Shown here: positions 44,514 through 52,882 of the stretch, piece by piece
Numbering within the stretch: position 1 is the stretch's first letter
Layout of the letters: each line of letters starts with the position of its first letter
Origin: JTS-RE37 sp041743975
GTDB taxonomy: Bacteria; Bacteroidota; Bacteroidia; Flavobacteriales; Flavobacteriaceae
DNA: 64,000 nucleotides
Direction: 5' to 3'
Assembly (NCBI GenBank): GCA_041743975.1
Contig: JBGTLT010000162.1
Location: forward strand, 1-64,000
The notes under the pieces: generated by a model
Databases searched by the model: none
Seen by the model: only the letters and a program-made list of their open reading frames with translations
Told to the model about the DNA's origin: nothing
Position numbers and translations under genes: made by a program

Positions 44514-45743
44514 ATGTCAAAAAAAGTAGGGATATTATTTGGAATGGAAGATACCTTCCCCTGGGCTTTTATCAATAAAGTCAATGAATTGGGGAATGGA
44601 ACAGTGGTAGCAGAACCCGTGACCATCGATAAGGTACAGCAGGGGATCGATTACGGATACCATGTGATCATCGACCGGATATCGCAGGAAGTACCTTTTT
44701 ACCGATCGTACCTTAAAAACGCCGCTTTGATGGGGACGGCAGTAATCAATAACCCCTTTTGGTGGAGTGCAGATGAAAAGTTTTTTAACAATTGCCTTTC
44801 CATGCAGATAGGTGTCCCGGTACCAAAAACAATCCTGCTGCCTTCCAAAGCCCGGCCGGATGATACTACTGAAAAATCTTTCAGGAACCTTAAAGCACCG
44901 CTGGACTGGGATTACATTTTTAACTATATCGGATTTCCGGCTTACATGAAACCCCATTCCGGGGGCGGGTGGAAAAGTGTTTACCGGGTAGACAACCAGG
45001 ACGACCTGTTCGACAAACTTGAGGAAACCGGACAGTTGGTTATGATGCTACAGGAGGAAATTGTTTTCGAAGATTATTACAGGGTCTACTGCCTGGGTCA
45101 AAAATATGTGCACATTATGCCCTATGAGCCTCGCAACGCCTTCCATGAACGCTATGTAACCGAACCTAAAACAACCGGGGAGGAGCATCAGAAGTTGATG
45201 AAGACCATCCATGACTATACCATTAAGCTCAACAAGGCCCTGGGTTATGATTTTAACACAGTGGAATTTGCGATTCGCAATGGCATTCCCTATGCGATCG
45301 ACTTCTGCAACCCGGCTCCTGATGCGGATATACATTCTGTGGGACAGGCCAATTTTAACTGGATCGTCGAACATGCTGCAAAATTTGCCGTGGAAAAGGC
45401 TAATTCTCACAAAGCCAGGCAAAACAACTGCTCCTGGGGAACATTTTTACAAACAGCCGTAAACCCGCCCATACCAATAGCGGCCAAGGTCAACTTAAAA
45501 ACAGCAGCCCAGGCCAAAAAAACAGCGGTAAAAACACCGATGGACATTGAGGCAAAATCTTCGGTCCGGAAGTTGAGGGCGGTTGTCAACAAAACGACAT
45601 CAAAGCCCAAGCCTGTTAGTAAAGGTTCAAAAGCTACCGCTGCCACAGCCAAATTCAAAACCGGGGAAACCGATTCAGCCAAGGCTGCCAGAGAAAAGAA
45701 AGATACAGGCAAAGCAGCGGCAAAAAAACCTAAAACCAAATAG
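44514..45743 (+). CDS. ATP-grasp ligase with Lys/Ala-rich tail
   Basis: 409 aa, cytoplasmic. Residues 1-320 form an ATP-grasp protein: FPAYMKPHSGGGWKSVYRV (Lys146 and glycine loop for ATP), MLQEEIVFEDYYRVYCLG (adenine-binding hinge) and NTVEFAIRNGIPYAIDFCNP (Glu251, Asp263, Asn266, metal ligands). ATP-grasp enzymes join a carboxylate to an amine or thiol through an acyl phosphate. Residues about 325-409 are low-complexity, with roughly 22 lysines in 85 residues and many Ala/Thr, resembling histone-H1-like tails; this is not part of the enzyme fold. The carboxylate-amine ligase gene starts 32 bases later. Confidence 0.83.
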   Translation: MSKKVGILFGMEDTFPWAFINKVNELGNGTVVAEPVTIDKVQQGIDYGYHVIIDRISQEVPFYRSYLKNAALMGTAVINNPFWWSADEKFFNNCLSMQIGVPVPKTILLPSKARPDDTTEKSFRNLKAPLDWDYIFNYIGFPAYMKPHSGGGWKSVYRVDNQDDLFDKLEETGQLVMMLQEEIVFEDYYRVYCLGQKYVHIMPYEPRNAFHERYVTEPKTTGEEHQKLMKTIHDYTIKLNKALGYDFNTVEFAIRNGIPYAIDFCNPAPDADIHSVGQANFNWIVEHAAKFAVEKANSHKARQNNCSWGTFLQTAVNPPIPIAAKVNLKTAAQAKKTAVKTPMDIEAKSSVRKLRAVVNKTTSKPKPVSKGSKATAATAKFKTGETDSAKAAREKKDTGKAAAKKPKTK

Positions 45744-45775
45744 TAAGCGAGGAGCTGTAAACCCCGATACGGAAA

Positions 45776-46873
45776 ATGCATAAGTTCACACTAGGGATAG
45801 AAGAAGAATTTCAAATACTGGATGCCGAAACTTTAAAACTTCGTTCCCAGATGTCAAAGATTATTGACGGGGGAAAAGTACTTTTAAAGGAACGCATCAA
45901 GGAAGAAATGCATCAGTCCGTTGTGGAAATGGGCACTAATGTCTGTGAAAATATACAACAGGCCAGGGATGAAGTTTCCTACCTAAGGCAACAGGTCATT
46001 GCACTCGCTGCCAAAGAGGACCTTAAAGTCGCCGCTGCAGGTACCCATCCATTTTCTCACTGGAGCGAACAACTCATAACCCCCAACCCGCGATATGATG
46101 CCCTGATAGCTGAAATGAAGGATGTGGCGCGGTCCAATCTTATCTTTGGGATGCATGTGCACATAGGGATACCCAACCGGGAAGAAGGGCTTCAGATCAT
46201 GAATGTGGCCCGGTATTTTTTGCCCCATCTGTATGCCCTTTCCACCAATTCGCCATTTTGGGAAGGCCGGGAGACAGGGTTTAAATCCTTTCGATCCAAG
46301 ATCTTTGATAAATTTCCGAGAACAGGGATCCCGCCCTACTTTGCCAGTGTCGCCGAATATGATAAATTCATTGAAATCCTGGTAAAGACCCGCTGTATAG
46401 ACAACGGCAAGAAAATTTGGTGGGACATCCGTTTGCATCCGTTTTATCCCACAGTGGAATTCCGGGTGTGCGATATGGTCCTGACCGTTGATGAGGTAAT
46501 GTGTATTGCAGCACTGATGCAATGTATCATTGCAAAACTCCATCTGTTACATCAGAAGAACCAGAGTTTCAGGTCGTACAGGCGTGTCCTGATCAATGAA
46601 AACAAATGGCGTGCAGCCCGATGGGGCATAGAGGCGCAACTCATTGATTTTGGGAAAGAAGAAGAGGTGCCGTTCAATACACTTATCAACGAACTTCTCG
46701 AGTTTATAGATGATGTGGTGGATGACCTGGGCTGCCGAACTGAAGTGAATTATGTATACCAGATGTTACAGCAGGGTTCGGGGGCCGACAGGCAGCTTAA
46801 GGTTTTTGAGGATTCCCAGGATCTGAAACAGGTGGTACAGTACATCGTGGAACAAACTGCCAAAGGGCTGTAA
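45776..46873 (+). CDS. carboxylate-amine ligase, YbdK/GCS2 family
   Basis: 365 aa. FTLGIEEEFQILDAETLKL (metal-binding glutamates), EMHQSVVEMGTNVCENIQQA, AAAGTHPFSHW, FGMHVHIGIPNREEG and HPFYPTVEFRVCDM are the GCS2 family landmarks in order. YbdK-type enzymes have weak glutamate-cysteine ligase activity in vitro, and the true substrates of most are unknown. Full family length. It lies within a same-strand set with two ATP-grasp proteins and a glutamine amidotransferase, so it probably makes one amide bond of a shared product rather than glutathione. Confidence 0.9.
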   Translation: MHKFTLGIEEEFQILDAETLKLRSQMSKIIDGGKVLLKERIKEEMHQSVVEMGTNVCENIQQARDEVSYLRQQVIALAAKEDLKVAAAGTHPFSHWSEQLITPNPRYDALIAEMKDVARSNLIFGMHVHIGIPNREEGLQIMNVARYFLPHLYALSTNSPFWEGRETGFKSFRSKIFDKFPRTGIPPYFASVAEYDKFIEILVKTRCIDNGKKIWWDIRLHPFYPTVEFRVCDMVLTVDEVMCIAALMQCIIAKLHLLHQKNQSFRSYRRVLINENKWRAARWGIEAQLIDFGKEEEVPFNTLINELLEFIDDVVDDLGCRTEVNYVYQMLQQGSGADRQLKVFEDSQDLKQVVQYIVEQTAKGL

Positions 46874-46984
46874 GCCGGACAAAAGAAAAAGACAACTTTT
46901 GCGTTAGGGGTACGATCGGAAGAATTTTCAGGGGAGTATCCTAAGGAAAGCAGGGTACCGATATCAGAAATCAAAAAAAAAACT

Positions 46985-47821
46985 ATGCAGGAAATGATTA
47001 AAATAGCCATACTGGATATGAATGCAGGACAACCCAATGAGGGGATGCGCTGTATCAATTTGCTGGTCGGGCAATTTTTGGATGGGGAGGGTATTAAAGG
47101 CAGTTATGACATATTTGAAGTGCGCATCAAATCAGAAATTCCCCGCATGGAGGATTATGACATCTTTATTTCATCGGGAGGACCCGGCTCCCCGTTACTA
47201 ACAGGATCGGTATGGGAAAAGAATTATTTTGAACTCCTGGATGCCATCCTGAGTAATAATTTGGTATACCCAAAAAAAAAATACCTTTTCCTGATCTGCC
47301 ATTCCTTCCAGCTGGCATGCCTCCATTGGGACCTGGCAAAAGTAATGAAACGCAAATCCACCTCTTTTGGCATCTATCCCATGTTTAAAACCCAAAGCGG
47401 GGAACTGGAACCTTTGTTTAAAGGCCTGGACAATCCGTTCTATGGGGTGGATTCCAGGGATTACCAGGTTGTGGGGCCCCACGAATGGAAGCTGGATACC
47501 CTGGATGGGAAGGTATTGTGCCGGGAAAAAGAACGTTCACATGTTCCCCTGGAAAGGGCTGTCATGGCCATCCGGTTTTCCAGGGAAATATTCGGGGTGC
47601 AATTCCATCCCGAGGCGGATTCCGAAGGCATGTTGCACTATTTTCTAAGGGAAGACATGCGGAAAAAAGTCATTAAGCTCCATGGGCAGAAAAAATACCT
47701 CGACATGCTTGAACACCTGGATGATGATGATAAGATTCTCAAAACCAATCGCATAATCATTCCCAGGTTTTTGCAACAGGCAGCTGATGCGATGGAACAA
47801 CTAAAACTATCCACAGCATGA
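46985..47821 (+). CDS. class I glutamine amidotransferase-like protein
   Basis: 278 aa (an inner ATG at 46994 is also possible). FISSGGPGSPLL, LFLICHSFQLACLHW with the nucleophile Cys105, and FGVQFHPEADSEGM with His208 and Glu210 complete the GATase1 triad. All three residues are present, so glutamine hydrolysis or a related gamma-glutamyl peptidase reaction is plausible. It could supply ammonia to a ligase or trim a gamma-glutamyl group. Its stop overlaps the next start by four bases (ATGA), showing tight coupling to the second ATP-grasp-like protein. Confidence 0.87.
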   Translation: MQEMIKIAILDMNAGQPNEGMRCINLLVGQFLDGEGIKGSYDIFEVRIKSEIPRMEDYDIFISSGGPGSPLLTGSVWEKNYFELLDAILSNNLVYPKKKYLFLICHSFQLACLHWDLAKVMKRKSTSFGIYPMFKTQSGELEPLFKGLDNPFYGVDSRDYQVVGPHEWKLDTLDGKVLCREKERSHVPLERAVMAIRFSREIFGVQFHPEADSEGMLHYFLREDMRKKVIKLHGQKKYLDMLEHLDDDDKILKTNRIIIPRFLQQAADAMEQLKLSTA

Positions 47822-49014
47822 TACCAAAGGTACGGGAAGCCTTTAATGCGGGCTTTGAACAGGAATTCTATGAGAACCTCCAGCGTCATGTACAGGAAAC
47901 CTTTGGAGAACCCTGTGCATTCAGGATCTCGGAAACCCCGGTATTTATAAGCCGTGAGGTCAGGAATAAGGTTTTTAAGGCATGTGATTCCATAATTGAC
48001 CAGATATGGAAGTTAGACCTGGAGGCCATCAGGAGGCAGTACACCCCGGTACAAACCGGAACTGGCAACCTGAAGGGGAAGCCGCATTTCCTGGCTATTG
48101 ATTTTGGGTTGTGCCAGGACAGCCAGGGCGAAATAGTCCCCCAATTGATAGAATTGCAGGCGTTCCCCTCCCTGATGTTCTACCAACCGTTTCTGGGCAA
48201 GGCATACCTTTCCACTTATCCCAACATTCCCAAAACGGGCTTTCATTATTTCCTGGATAACCTGGACGAAGCAGGGTATCTTAAAAAAGTAAAAGAGCTG
48301 ATCCTTGGCCGGGAACATCCTGACAATGTGATTCTTATGGAATTGTACCCGGAGCAACAAAAAACAAGGCTCGATTTCTGGGCTACCCGGCAGGCGTTGG
48401 GGATAGAAGTTGTTTGCATGACAAAAGTAATCAAAAAGGGGAAGAAACTTTATTACAATAAAGACGGGAAATTATGCCCCATACACCGGATTTATAACCG
48501 GGTGATATTTGATGAATTGTTACGGTATCCAGACCTTAAGACCGAGTTTAATCTGTATGAGGACCTGGAGGTGGAATGGATCACCCACCCCGACTGGTTT
48601 TTTGTGATCTCAAAATGCATAATGCCCCTGTTGAACCACCGGTATATCCCCGAGTCATTTTATCTCAGCGACATCCCCCCGGACCTTGATCTGAAGCAGT
48701 ATGTATTGAAGCCACTTTTCTCATTTGCCGGAAAAGGAATAGACCTGAACCCCTCCCGCGAGACCCTGGACCAACTCACTGACCCGGAGCACTACCTCCT
48801 GCAAAAGAAAGTTGAATACGCCTCCCTCATCAAAACCAACACGGATAAGAATTCAAAAGTGGAACTGCGGATCCTCTATATTCTGGACCAGGAAGAGGAC
48901 AGGCTGAAACCGGTAATTAACCTTACCAGGATGGGCAAAGGCGGACTTATTAATGTTTCCCACCTCACCGAGGATACCTGGATTGGTTCCTCCATCAGTT
49001 TCTTTGAGAATTAG
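47818..49014 (+). CDS. ATP-grasp-like protein with permuted motif order
   Basis: 398 aa, cytoplasmic. I know no name for it. The metal-site-like segment PQLIELQAFPS (residues 108-118, after FLAIDFGLCQD) comes before the ATP-binding-like segment QYVLKPLFSFAGKGIDL (Lys298 and glycine loop), the reverse of normal ATP-grasp order; eukaryotic glutathione synthetase shows a similar permutation. EHYLLQKKVEYA and VELRILYIL near the C-terminus resemble the nucleotide-binding hinge and an arginine strand. It is translationally coupled to the amidotransferase and is last in the cluster. The ATP-grasp assignment is inferred from motifs alone. Confidence 0.65.
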   Translation: MIPKVREAFNAGFEQEFYENLQRHVQETFGEPCAFRISETPVFISREVRNKVFKACDSIIDQIWKLDLEAIRRQYTPVQTGTGNLKGKPHFLAIDFGLCQDSQGEIVPQLIELQAFPSLMFYQPFLGKAYLSTYPNIPKTGFHYFLDNLDEAGYLKKVKELILGREHPDNVILMELYPEQQKTRLDFWATRQALGIEVVCMTKVIKKGKKLYYNKDGKLCPIHRIYNRVIFDELLRYPDLKTEFNLYEDLEVEWITHPDWFFVISKCIMPLLNHRYIPESFYLSDIPPDLDLKQYVLKPLFSFAGKGIDLNPSRETLDQLTDPEHYLLQKKVEYASLIKTNTDKNSKVELRILYILDQEEDRLKPVINLTRMGKGGLINVSHLTEDTWIGSSISFFEN

Positions 49015-49026
49015 CAGGTATGGGGT

Positions 49027-49617
49027 TTAATCCCTGGATTCCAGCAACCGTGCTACATATTTTCCGATGATATCAAACTCCAGGTTCACCCTGGATCCGA
49101 GCCTGTAGTGTTTAAAAAGGGTATGTTCGTAAGTGTATGGAATAATGGCAACCGAAAAGGAACTGTGATTGGACCTTGCTACCGTGAGACTGACACCATC
49201 AATAGTTATGGAACCCTTGTGAACGGTAATATTGTTTAAGGATGGGTGATATTCAAAGGTAAAGATCCAACTCCCTTCCTGATCCTCTATGGCCGTACAG
49301 CTACCCAGTTGGTCCACATGGCCCTGCACAAGGTGGCCATCCAGCCTTGAGCCAAGCTTCATGCCCCGCTCCAGGTTGATGAGTCCGCCTACCTCAAGCT
49401 GCCCAAGGTTGCTCCTTCGCAATGTTTCCCGGACGGCGGTCACAGTATACTCCATCCCCTGCTGAGCCACTACTGTAAGGCAAACCCCATTGTGGTTAAC
49501 GCTCTGGTCAGTGCTGAGTTCCGGGGCAAAGGCTGAGGTAATGGTCATATTCAGGTTCTCCCCGACCTTTTCAAGGGCTTTTACCTCCCCTAAAGTTTCA
49601 ATTATACCTGTAAACAT
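49027..49617 (-). CDS. ribE: riboflavin synthase, alpha subunit
   Basis: 196 aa starting MFTGIIETLGEV, the invariant N-terminus. Two lumazine-binding halves are visible, each with a related signature: VNHNGVCLTVV and ITIDGVSLTVARS; GHLVQGHVDQLG begins the second half. It joins two lumazine molecules into riboflavin and a pyrimidine. Length is normal. It is divergent from pdxA across 59 bases and converges on the ligase cluster with a 12-base gap. No FMN riboswitch was seen upstream. Confidence 0.96.
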   Translation of the reverse strand: MFTGIIETLGEVKALEKVGENLNMTITSAFAPELSTDQSVNHNGVCLTVVAQQGMEYTVTAVRETLRRSNLGQLEVGGLINLERGMKLGSRLDGHLVQGHVDQLGSCTAIEDQEGSWIFTFEYHPSLNNITVHKGSITIDGVSLTVARSNHSSFSVAIIPYTYEHTLFKHYRLGSRVNLEFDIIGKYVARLLESRD

Positions 49618-49634
49618 GTGTCGCTAAAATTAAG

Positions 49635-49642
49635 TAGTTTTG
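49635..49642 (+). promoter_or_regulatory. -7 element of the pdxA promoter
   Basis: TAGTTTTG matches TAnnTTTG exactly, 34 bases before the pdxA ATG. No good TTG lies 19-21 bases upstream, so the -33 half is weak. Confidence 0.5.
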
Positions 49643-49676
49643 TGCATCGGAATTACCGGACAAAGGTAAAGATATA

Positions 49677-50738
49677 ATGGAGGAAGAGAGAATTATTAAA
49701 GTAGGTATTTCCATTGGGGACCTGAACGGAATAGGATGTGAGGTGGTGCTGAAAACATTTGAGGATCCGCGGATGCTCGAATTTTGTACACCGGTGATAT
49801 TTGCTTCCAACAAGGCTGTTTCGCAGCAGAAAACAATCCTGGGGTTCGAGATCAACTACAATGGGGTGCCGGATGCCGCCAAAAGTATTGATGGTAAGAT
49901 CAATGTGGTAAATGTCTGGAAGGAAACACCCGAACCCCGGTTTGGGGAAGAAACGGCAGAGGCCGGGGACATGGCGTTAAAATCACTTAGAGCAGCCGTA
50001 GCGGCCCTTAAGAACAATGAAATTGATGTACTGGTCACGGCGCCTATCAATAAAAAAAACATACAGAGCGAGCACTTCCGGTTTCCCGGGCATACAGATT
50101 ACCTGGCCGCGGAACTCGAGGGTGACAGCCTTATGTTTATGGTTTCGGACAGCCTGAGGATTGGCCTCCTGACGGACCATGTTGCGGTCAAGGACGTAGC
50201 TAAAGCGATAACACCGCAATTGGTCAGGAGCAAGGTCAATAGCATGGAGAAATCCCTGAAAGTAGATTTTGGCATCCAAAAACCGAAAATTGCCATCCTG
50301 GGTATCAACCCGCATAGCGGCGATAATGGGGTGATCGGAAATGAGGATGACGAGGTCCTGAAACCAGTGATCCGGGAGATCTCAAATAGCGGAAAACTGG
50401 TTTTCGGACCCTATGCTGCGGATAGTTTCTTTGGGTCTGAAGGCTACAAAAAGTTTGACGCAGTACTGGCAGCCTATCATGACCAGGGCCTGATCCCGTT
50501 CAAGACCCTCTCGTTCGGAAACGGGGTAAATTTTACGGCAGGACTGTCTAAGGTCCGAACCTCCCCGGACCACGGAACTGCGTATGAAATAGCAGGGAAG
50601 GGAATCGCGGACCATGGGTCTTTCAAGGAGGCAGTTTTTATGGCCATAAAAATTTTCAGGAACAGGCAGGAGTACAGGATCCTGACAAAAAATGTCTTGA
50701 AAAAACAGAAATTAGGAAAGTTAGGACGGGATAACTAG
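49677..50738 (+). CDS. pdxA: 4-hydroxythreonine-4-phosphate dehydrogenase
   Basis: 353 aa. VGISIGDLNGIGCEVVLKTF at the N-terminus, LVTAPINKKNIQSEHFRFPGHTDYLA (split as APINK and GHTDYLA motifs), LGINPHSGDNGVIGNEDDEV and AAYHDQGLIPFKTLSF with the metal-binding histidines are all diagnostic. It oxidises 4-phosphohydroxy-L-threonine in pyridoxal phosphate synthesis (DXP-dependent route). Full length. It precedes the DUF177/rpmF block, which has its own promoter, so it is probably a separate transcript. Confidence 0.96.
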   Translation: MEEERIIKVGISIGDLNGIGCEVVLKTFEDPRMLEFCTPVIFASNKAVSQQKTILGFEINYNGVPDAAKSIDGKINVVNVWKETPEPRFGEETAEAGDMALKSLRAAVAALKNNEIDVLVTAPINKKNIQSEHFRFPGHTDYLAAELEGDSLMFMVSDSLRIGLLTDHVAVKDVAKAITPQLVRSKVNSMEKSLKVDFGIQKPKIAILGINPHSGDNGVIGNEDDEVLKPVIREISNSGKLVFGPYAADSFFGSEGYKKFDAVLAAYHDQGLIPFKTLSFGNGVNFTAGLSKVRTSPDHGTAYEIAGKGIADHGSFKEAVFMAIKIFRNRQEYRILTKNVLKKQKLGKLGRDN

Positions 50739-50781
50739 CCTGCTGTCAAACGGGATGCATGGGTCTAAATATATTCTCAAT

Positions 50782-50815
50782 TTGATTGGGATTTTAGAAA
50801 AAAAAAGTATCTTTG
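50782..50815 (+). promoter_or_regulatory. strong Bacteroidota promoter for DUF177-rpmF
   Basis: A TTG at 50786-50788, a 19-base spacer, and a perfect TATCTTTG (50808-50815) match the TTG/TAnnTTTG promoter. Transcription would begin near 50820, leaving a short leader before the ATG at 50839. This fixes the DUF177 start there and excludes a longer reading from 50755. Confidence 0.75.
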
Positions 50816-50838
50816 CACCCCTTAAACAAGTGTACCAG

Positions 50839-51372
50839 ATGAAGACCCCTAAGGAATACAGTATTCCTTTTTCCGGACTGAAGGAAGGAAAACACGACTT
50901 TAAGTTTGTAATTGATAATACGTTCTTTGAATCGCTCGGATACAATGAGTTCAATGATGCCAAGGTAGAAGTACGGTTGAAGTTGAATAAGTTGAGTACC
51001 ATGATGGAGCTGGAGTTGAAGGCCAAAGGGGTGGTCAATGTAGACTGCGACCTTACAGGGGAAGCCTATGAAGAACCCATAAAGGCATTCCTTGAAATTG
51101 TGGTAAGGTTTGGTGATGAATACAATGATGAGGATGATGAGATCCTGATCCTCCCTCATGGGGAATTCCAGATCAATGTTGCACAGTATATTTATGAGAT
51201 GATCATACTGGCTGTTCCCCAGAAACGGGTACACCCCGGAGTCCTTGATGGTTCCCTGAAATCGGAACTGCTGGATAAGCTGGAAGAGTTACAACCTAAA
51301 GAGAGCAAAGAACACAAAGATAATACAGATCCCCGGTGGGATGCATTAAAGAATTTACTAACGGATAAATAA
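50839..51372 (+). CDS. YceD/DUF177 family protein
   Basis: 177 aa beginning MKTPKEYSIPFSGLKEGKHDF, the standard Bacteroidota form of DUF177. VDCDLTGEAYEEPI holds the remnant of the conserved cysteine region, and the acidic FGDEYNDEDDEILILPHGEF segment is typical. In E. coli and plants the family is tied to 23S rRNA accumulation, and its gene nearly always precedes rpmF, as here (8-base gap). Start chosen from the promoter position. Confidence 0.88.
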   Translation: MKTPKEYSIPFSGLKEGKHDFKFVIDNTFFESLGYNEFNDAKVEVRLKLNKLSTMMELELKAKGVVNVDCDLTGEAYEEPIKAFLEIVVRFGDEYNDEDDEILILPHGEFQINVAQYIYEMIILAVPQKRVHPGVLDGSLKSELLDKLEELQPKESKEHKDNTDPRWDALKNLLTDK

Positions 51373-51380
51373 GTTGCAAA

Positions 51381-51578
51381 ATGGCACATCCTAAAAGAAA
51401 AATATCCAGGACCAGAAGGGACAAGAGGAGAACTCATTATAAGGCGGTGGCTCCCACACTGGCCAAAGATCCAACCACGGGGGAGATGCATTTATACCAC
51501 AGAGCCCACTGGCACGAAGGAAAATTATACTACCGCGGACAGGTTTTAATAGACAAGACCGAGGAAGCTGTAGCTTGA
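51381..51578 (+). CDS. rpmF: 50S ribosomal protein L32
   Basis: 65 aa starting MAHPKRKISRTRRDKRRTHY, the L32 signature; the later HLYHRAHWHEGKLYYRGQ is the Bacteroidota form. It lacks the CxxC pairs of zinc-binding L32, so it is a zinc-independent type. Co-transcribed with the DUF177 gene and followed by a strong terminator. Confidence 0.96.
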   Translation: MAHPKRKISRTRRDKRRTHYKAVAPTLAKDPTTGEMHLYHRAHWHEGKLYYRGQVLIDKTEEAVA

Positions 51579-51596
51579 TATTATAGTATGGATATC

Positions 51597-51631
51597 AAAA
51601 CTCCCACTTGTTATGAGTGGGAGTTTTTTTT
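51597..51631 (+). terminator. rho-independent terminator after rpmF
   Basis: A perfect 12-bp stem AAAACTCCCACT / AGTGGGAGTTTT with a 7-base loop, followed by further T residues. It ends the DUF177-rpmF transcript and separates it from fabH. Confidence 0.9.
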
Positions 51632-51856
51632 AATCTTTTCCGAAATACTTATACATATTACTGCTGCAGGAATTCATTTACAGGCAGATTGGAATCCTGA
51701 TCTGACCCGGTAACCAATCAGTATTTGAGGCGGATACTTAGTAACGCAAAATCGGGGTAAAAACTCTTTTTTGGGATAAAAAGTCATAGAAAATCATTAC
51801 TTTTCACCTTGTTTTGGAACATTTCTTTAAGTTTTCTGATAAATACCCTTTCTAGC

Positions 51857-52855
51857 ATGAGCAAACTTTATGCAGCCATTACGGCTGTAGGGGCTTACGT
51901 TCCGGATTTCAGACTTACAAACAAGTTATTGGAATCCATGGTTGATACCAATGATGAGTGGATTACGACCAGGACAGGGATAAAGGAACGCAGGATACTA
52001 AAAGATAAAGACAAGGGGACATCCTTCCTGGCTATTAAGGCTGCACAGGATCTTATCCGGAAAAAGGACCTGGATCCAAAAGAGATAGACCTTGTCATTC
52101 TGGGAACCGCAACCCCTGACCTGCCCGTGGCCTCCACGGGTGTATATGTTGCCACCGAGATCGGGGCCGTTAATGCCTTTGCATATGATATGCAGGCTGC
52201 CTGTTCAAATTTCCTGTTTGGAATGTCAACCGCAGCCAGTTATATAGAATCAGGAAAGTATAAAAAAGTACTTTTGATAGGTGCTGATAAGATGTCATCC
52301 ATCCTGGATTACACAGACCGGACTACCTGTATAATATTCGGGGATGGTGCGGGAGCTGTTCTTTTTGAACCAAACACGGAAGGATTGGGGATGCAGGATG
52401 AACATTTAAGATCCGACGGAACAGGGAGGCCATTCTTGAAAATCGAAGCAGGGGGATCGCTGTTGCCGGCATCTGAGGAAACGGTACGGAATAAGCAACA
52501 TTATGTATATCAGGACGGCAAATCTGTTTTTAAGTTTGCCGTATCCAATATGGCGGAGGTTGCAGCGATGATAATGGAACGCAATAATCTTTCACATGAT
52601 GATGTTGACTGGTTGGTTCCCCATCAGGCCAATAAGCGTATCATTGATGCGACCGCCAACCGGATGGGCCTGGATAGTGATAAGGTGATGATCAATATAC
52701 AGAAATATGGAAATACAACCTCTGCGACCTTACCGTTGCTACTGGATGATTATGAGAAGCAACTAAAGAAAGGGGACAATCTGGTCTTTGCAGCTTTTGG
52801 CGGAGGATTCACATGGGGGGCTATATATTTAAAATGGGCTTATAATTCAAAATAG
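51857..52855 (+). CDS. fabH: beta-ketoacyl-ACP synthase III
   Basis: 332 aa from ATG 51857 (a longer frame from 51809 adds a non-conserved leader). The catalytic triad is complete: Cys116 in DMQAACSNFLFGM, His256 in WLVPHQANKRII, and Asn286 in KYGNTTSATLPL. TRTGIKERRI and FGDGAGAVLFEP are also family marks. It starts fatty-acid synthesis by condensing acetyl-CoA (or branched acyl-CoA) with malonyl-ACP. It lies 27 bases ahead of accB, giving one operon for malonyl-CoA supply and chain initiation. Confidence 0.96.
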   Translation: MSKLYAAITAVGAYVPDFRLTNKLLESMVDTNDEWITTRTGIKERRILKDKDKGTSFLAIKAAQDLIRKKDLDPKEIDLVILGTATPDLPVASTGVYVATEIGAVNAFAYDMQAACSNFLFGMSTAASYIESGKYKKVLLIGADKMSSILDYTDRTTCIIFGDGAGAVLFEPNTEGLGMQDEHLRSDGTGRPFLKIEAGGSLLPASEETVRNKQHYVYQDGKSVFKFAVSNMAEVAAMIMERNNLSHDDVDWLVPHQANKRIIDATANRMGLDSDKVMINIQKYGNTTSATLPLLLDDYEKQLKKGDNLVFAAFGGGFTWGAIYLKWAYNSK

Positions 52856-52882
52856 GAAATCAACTAAACTAAAGGTAATACC

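Noticed and set aside
49014..49676. FMN riboswitch near ribE
   Set aside because: The 59-base gap between ribE and pdxA is too short for the structure and lacks its conserved elements.
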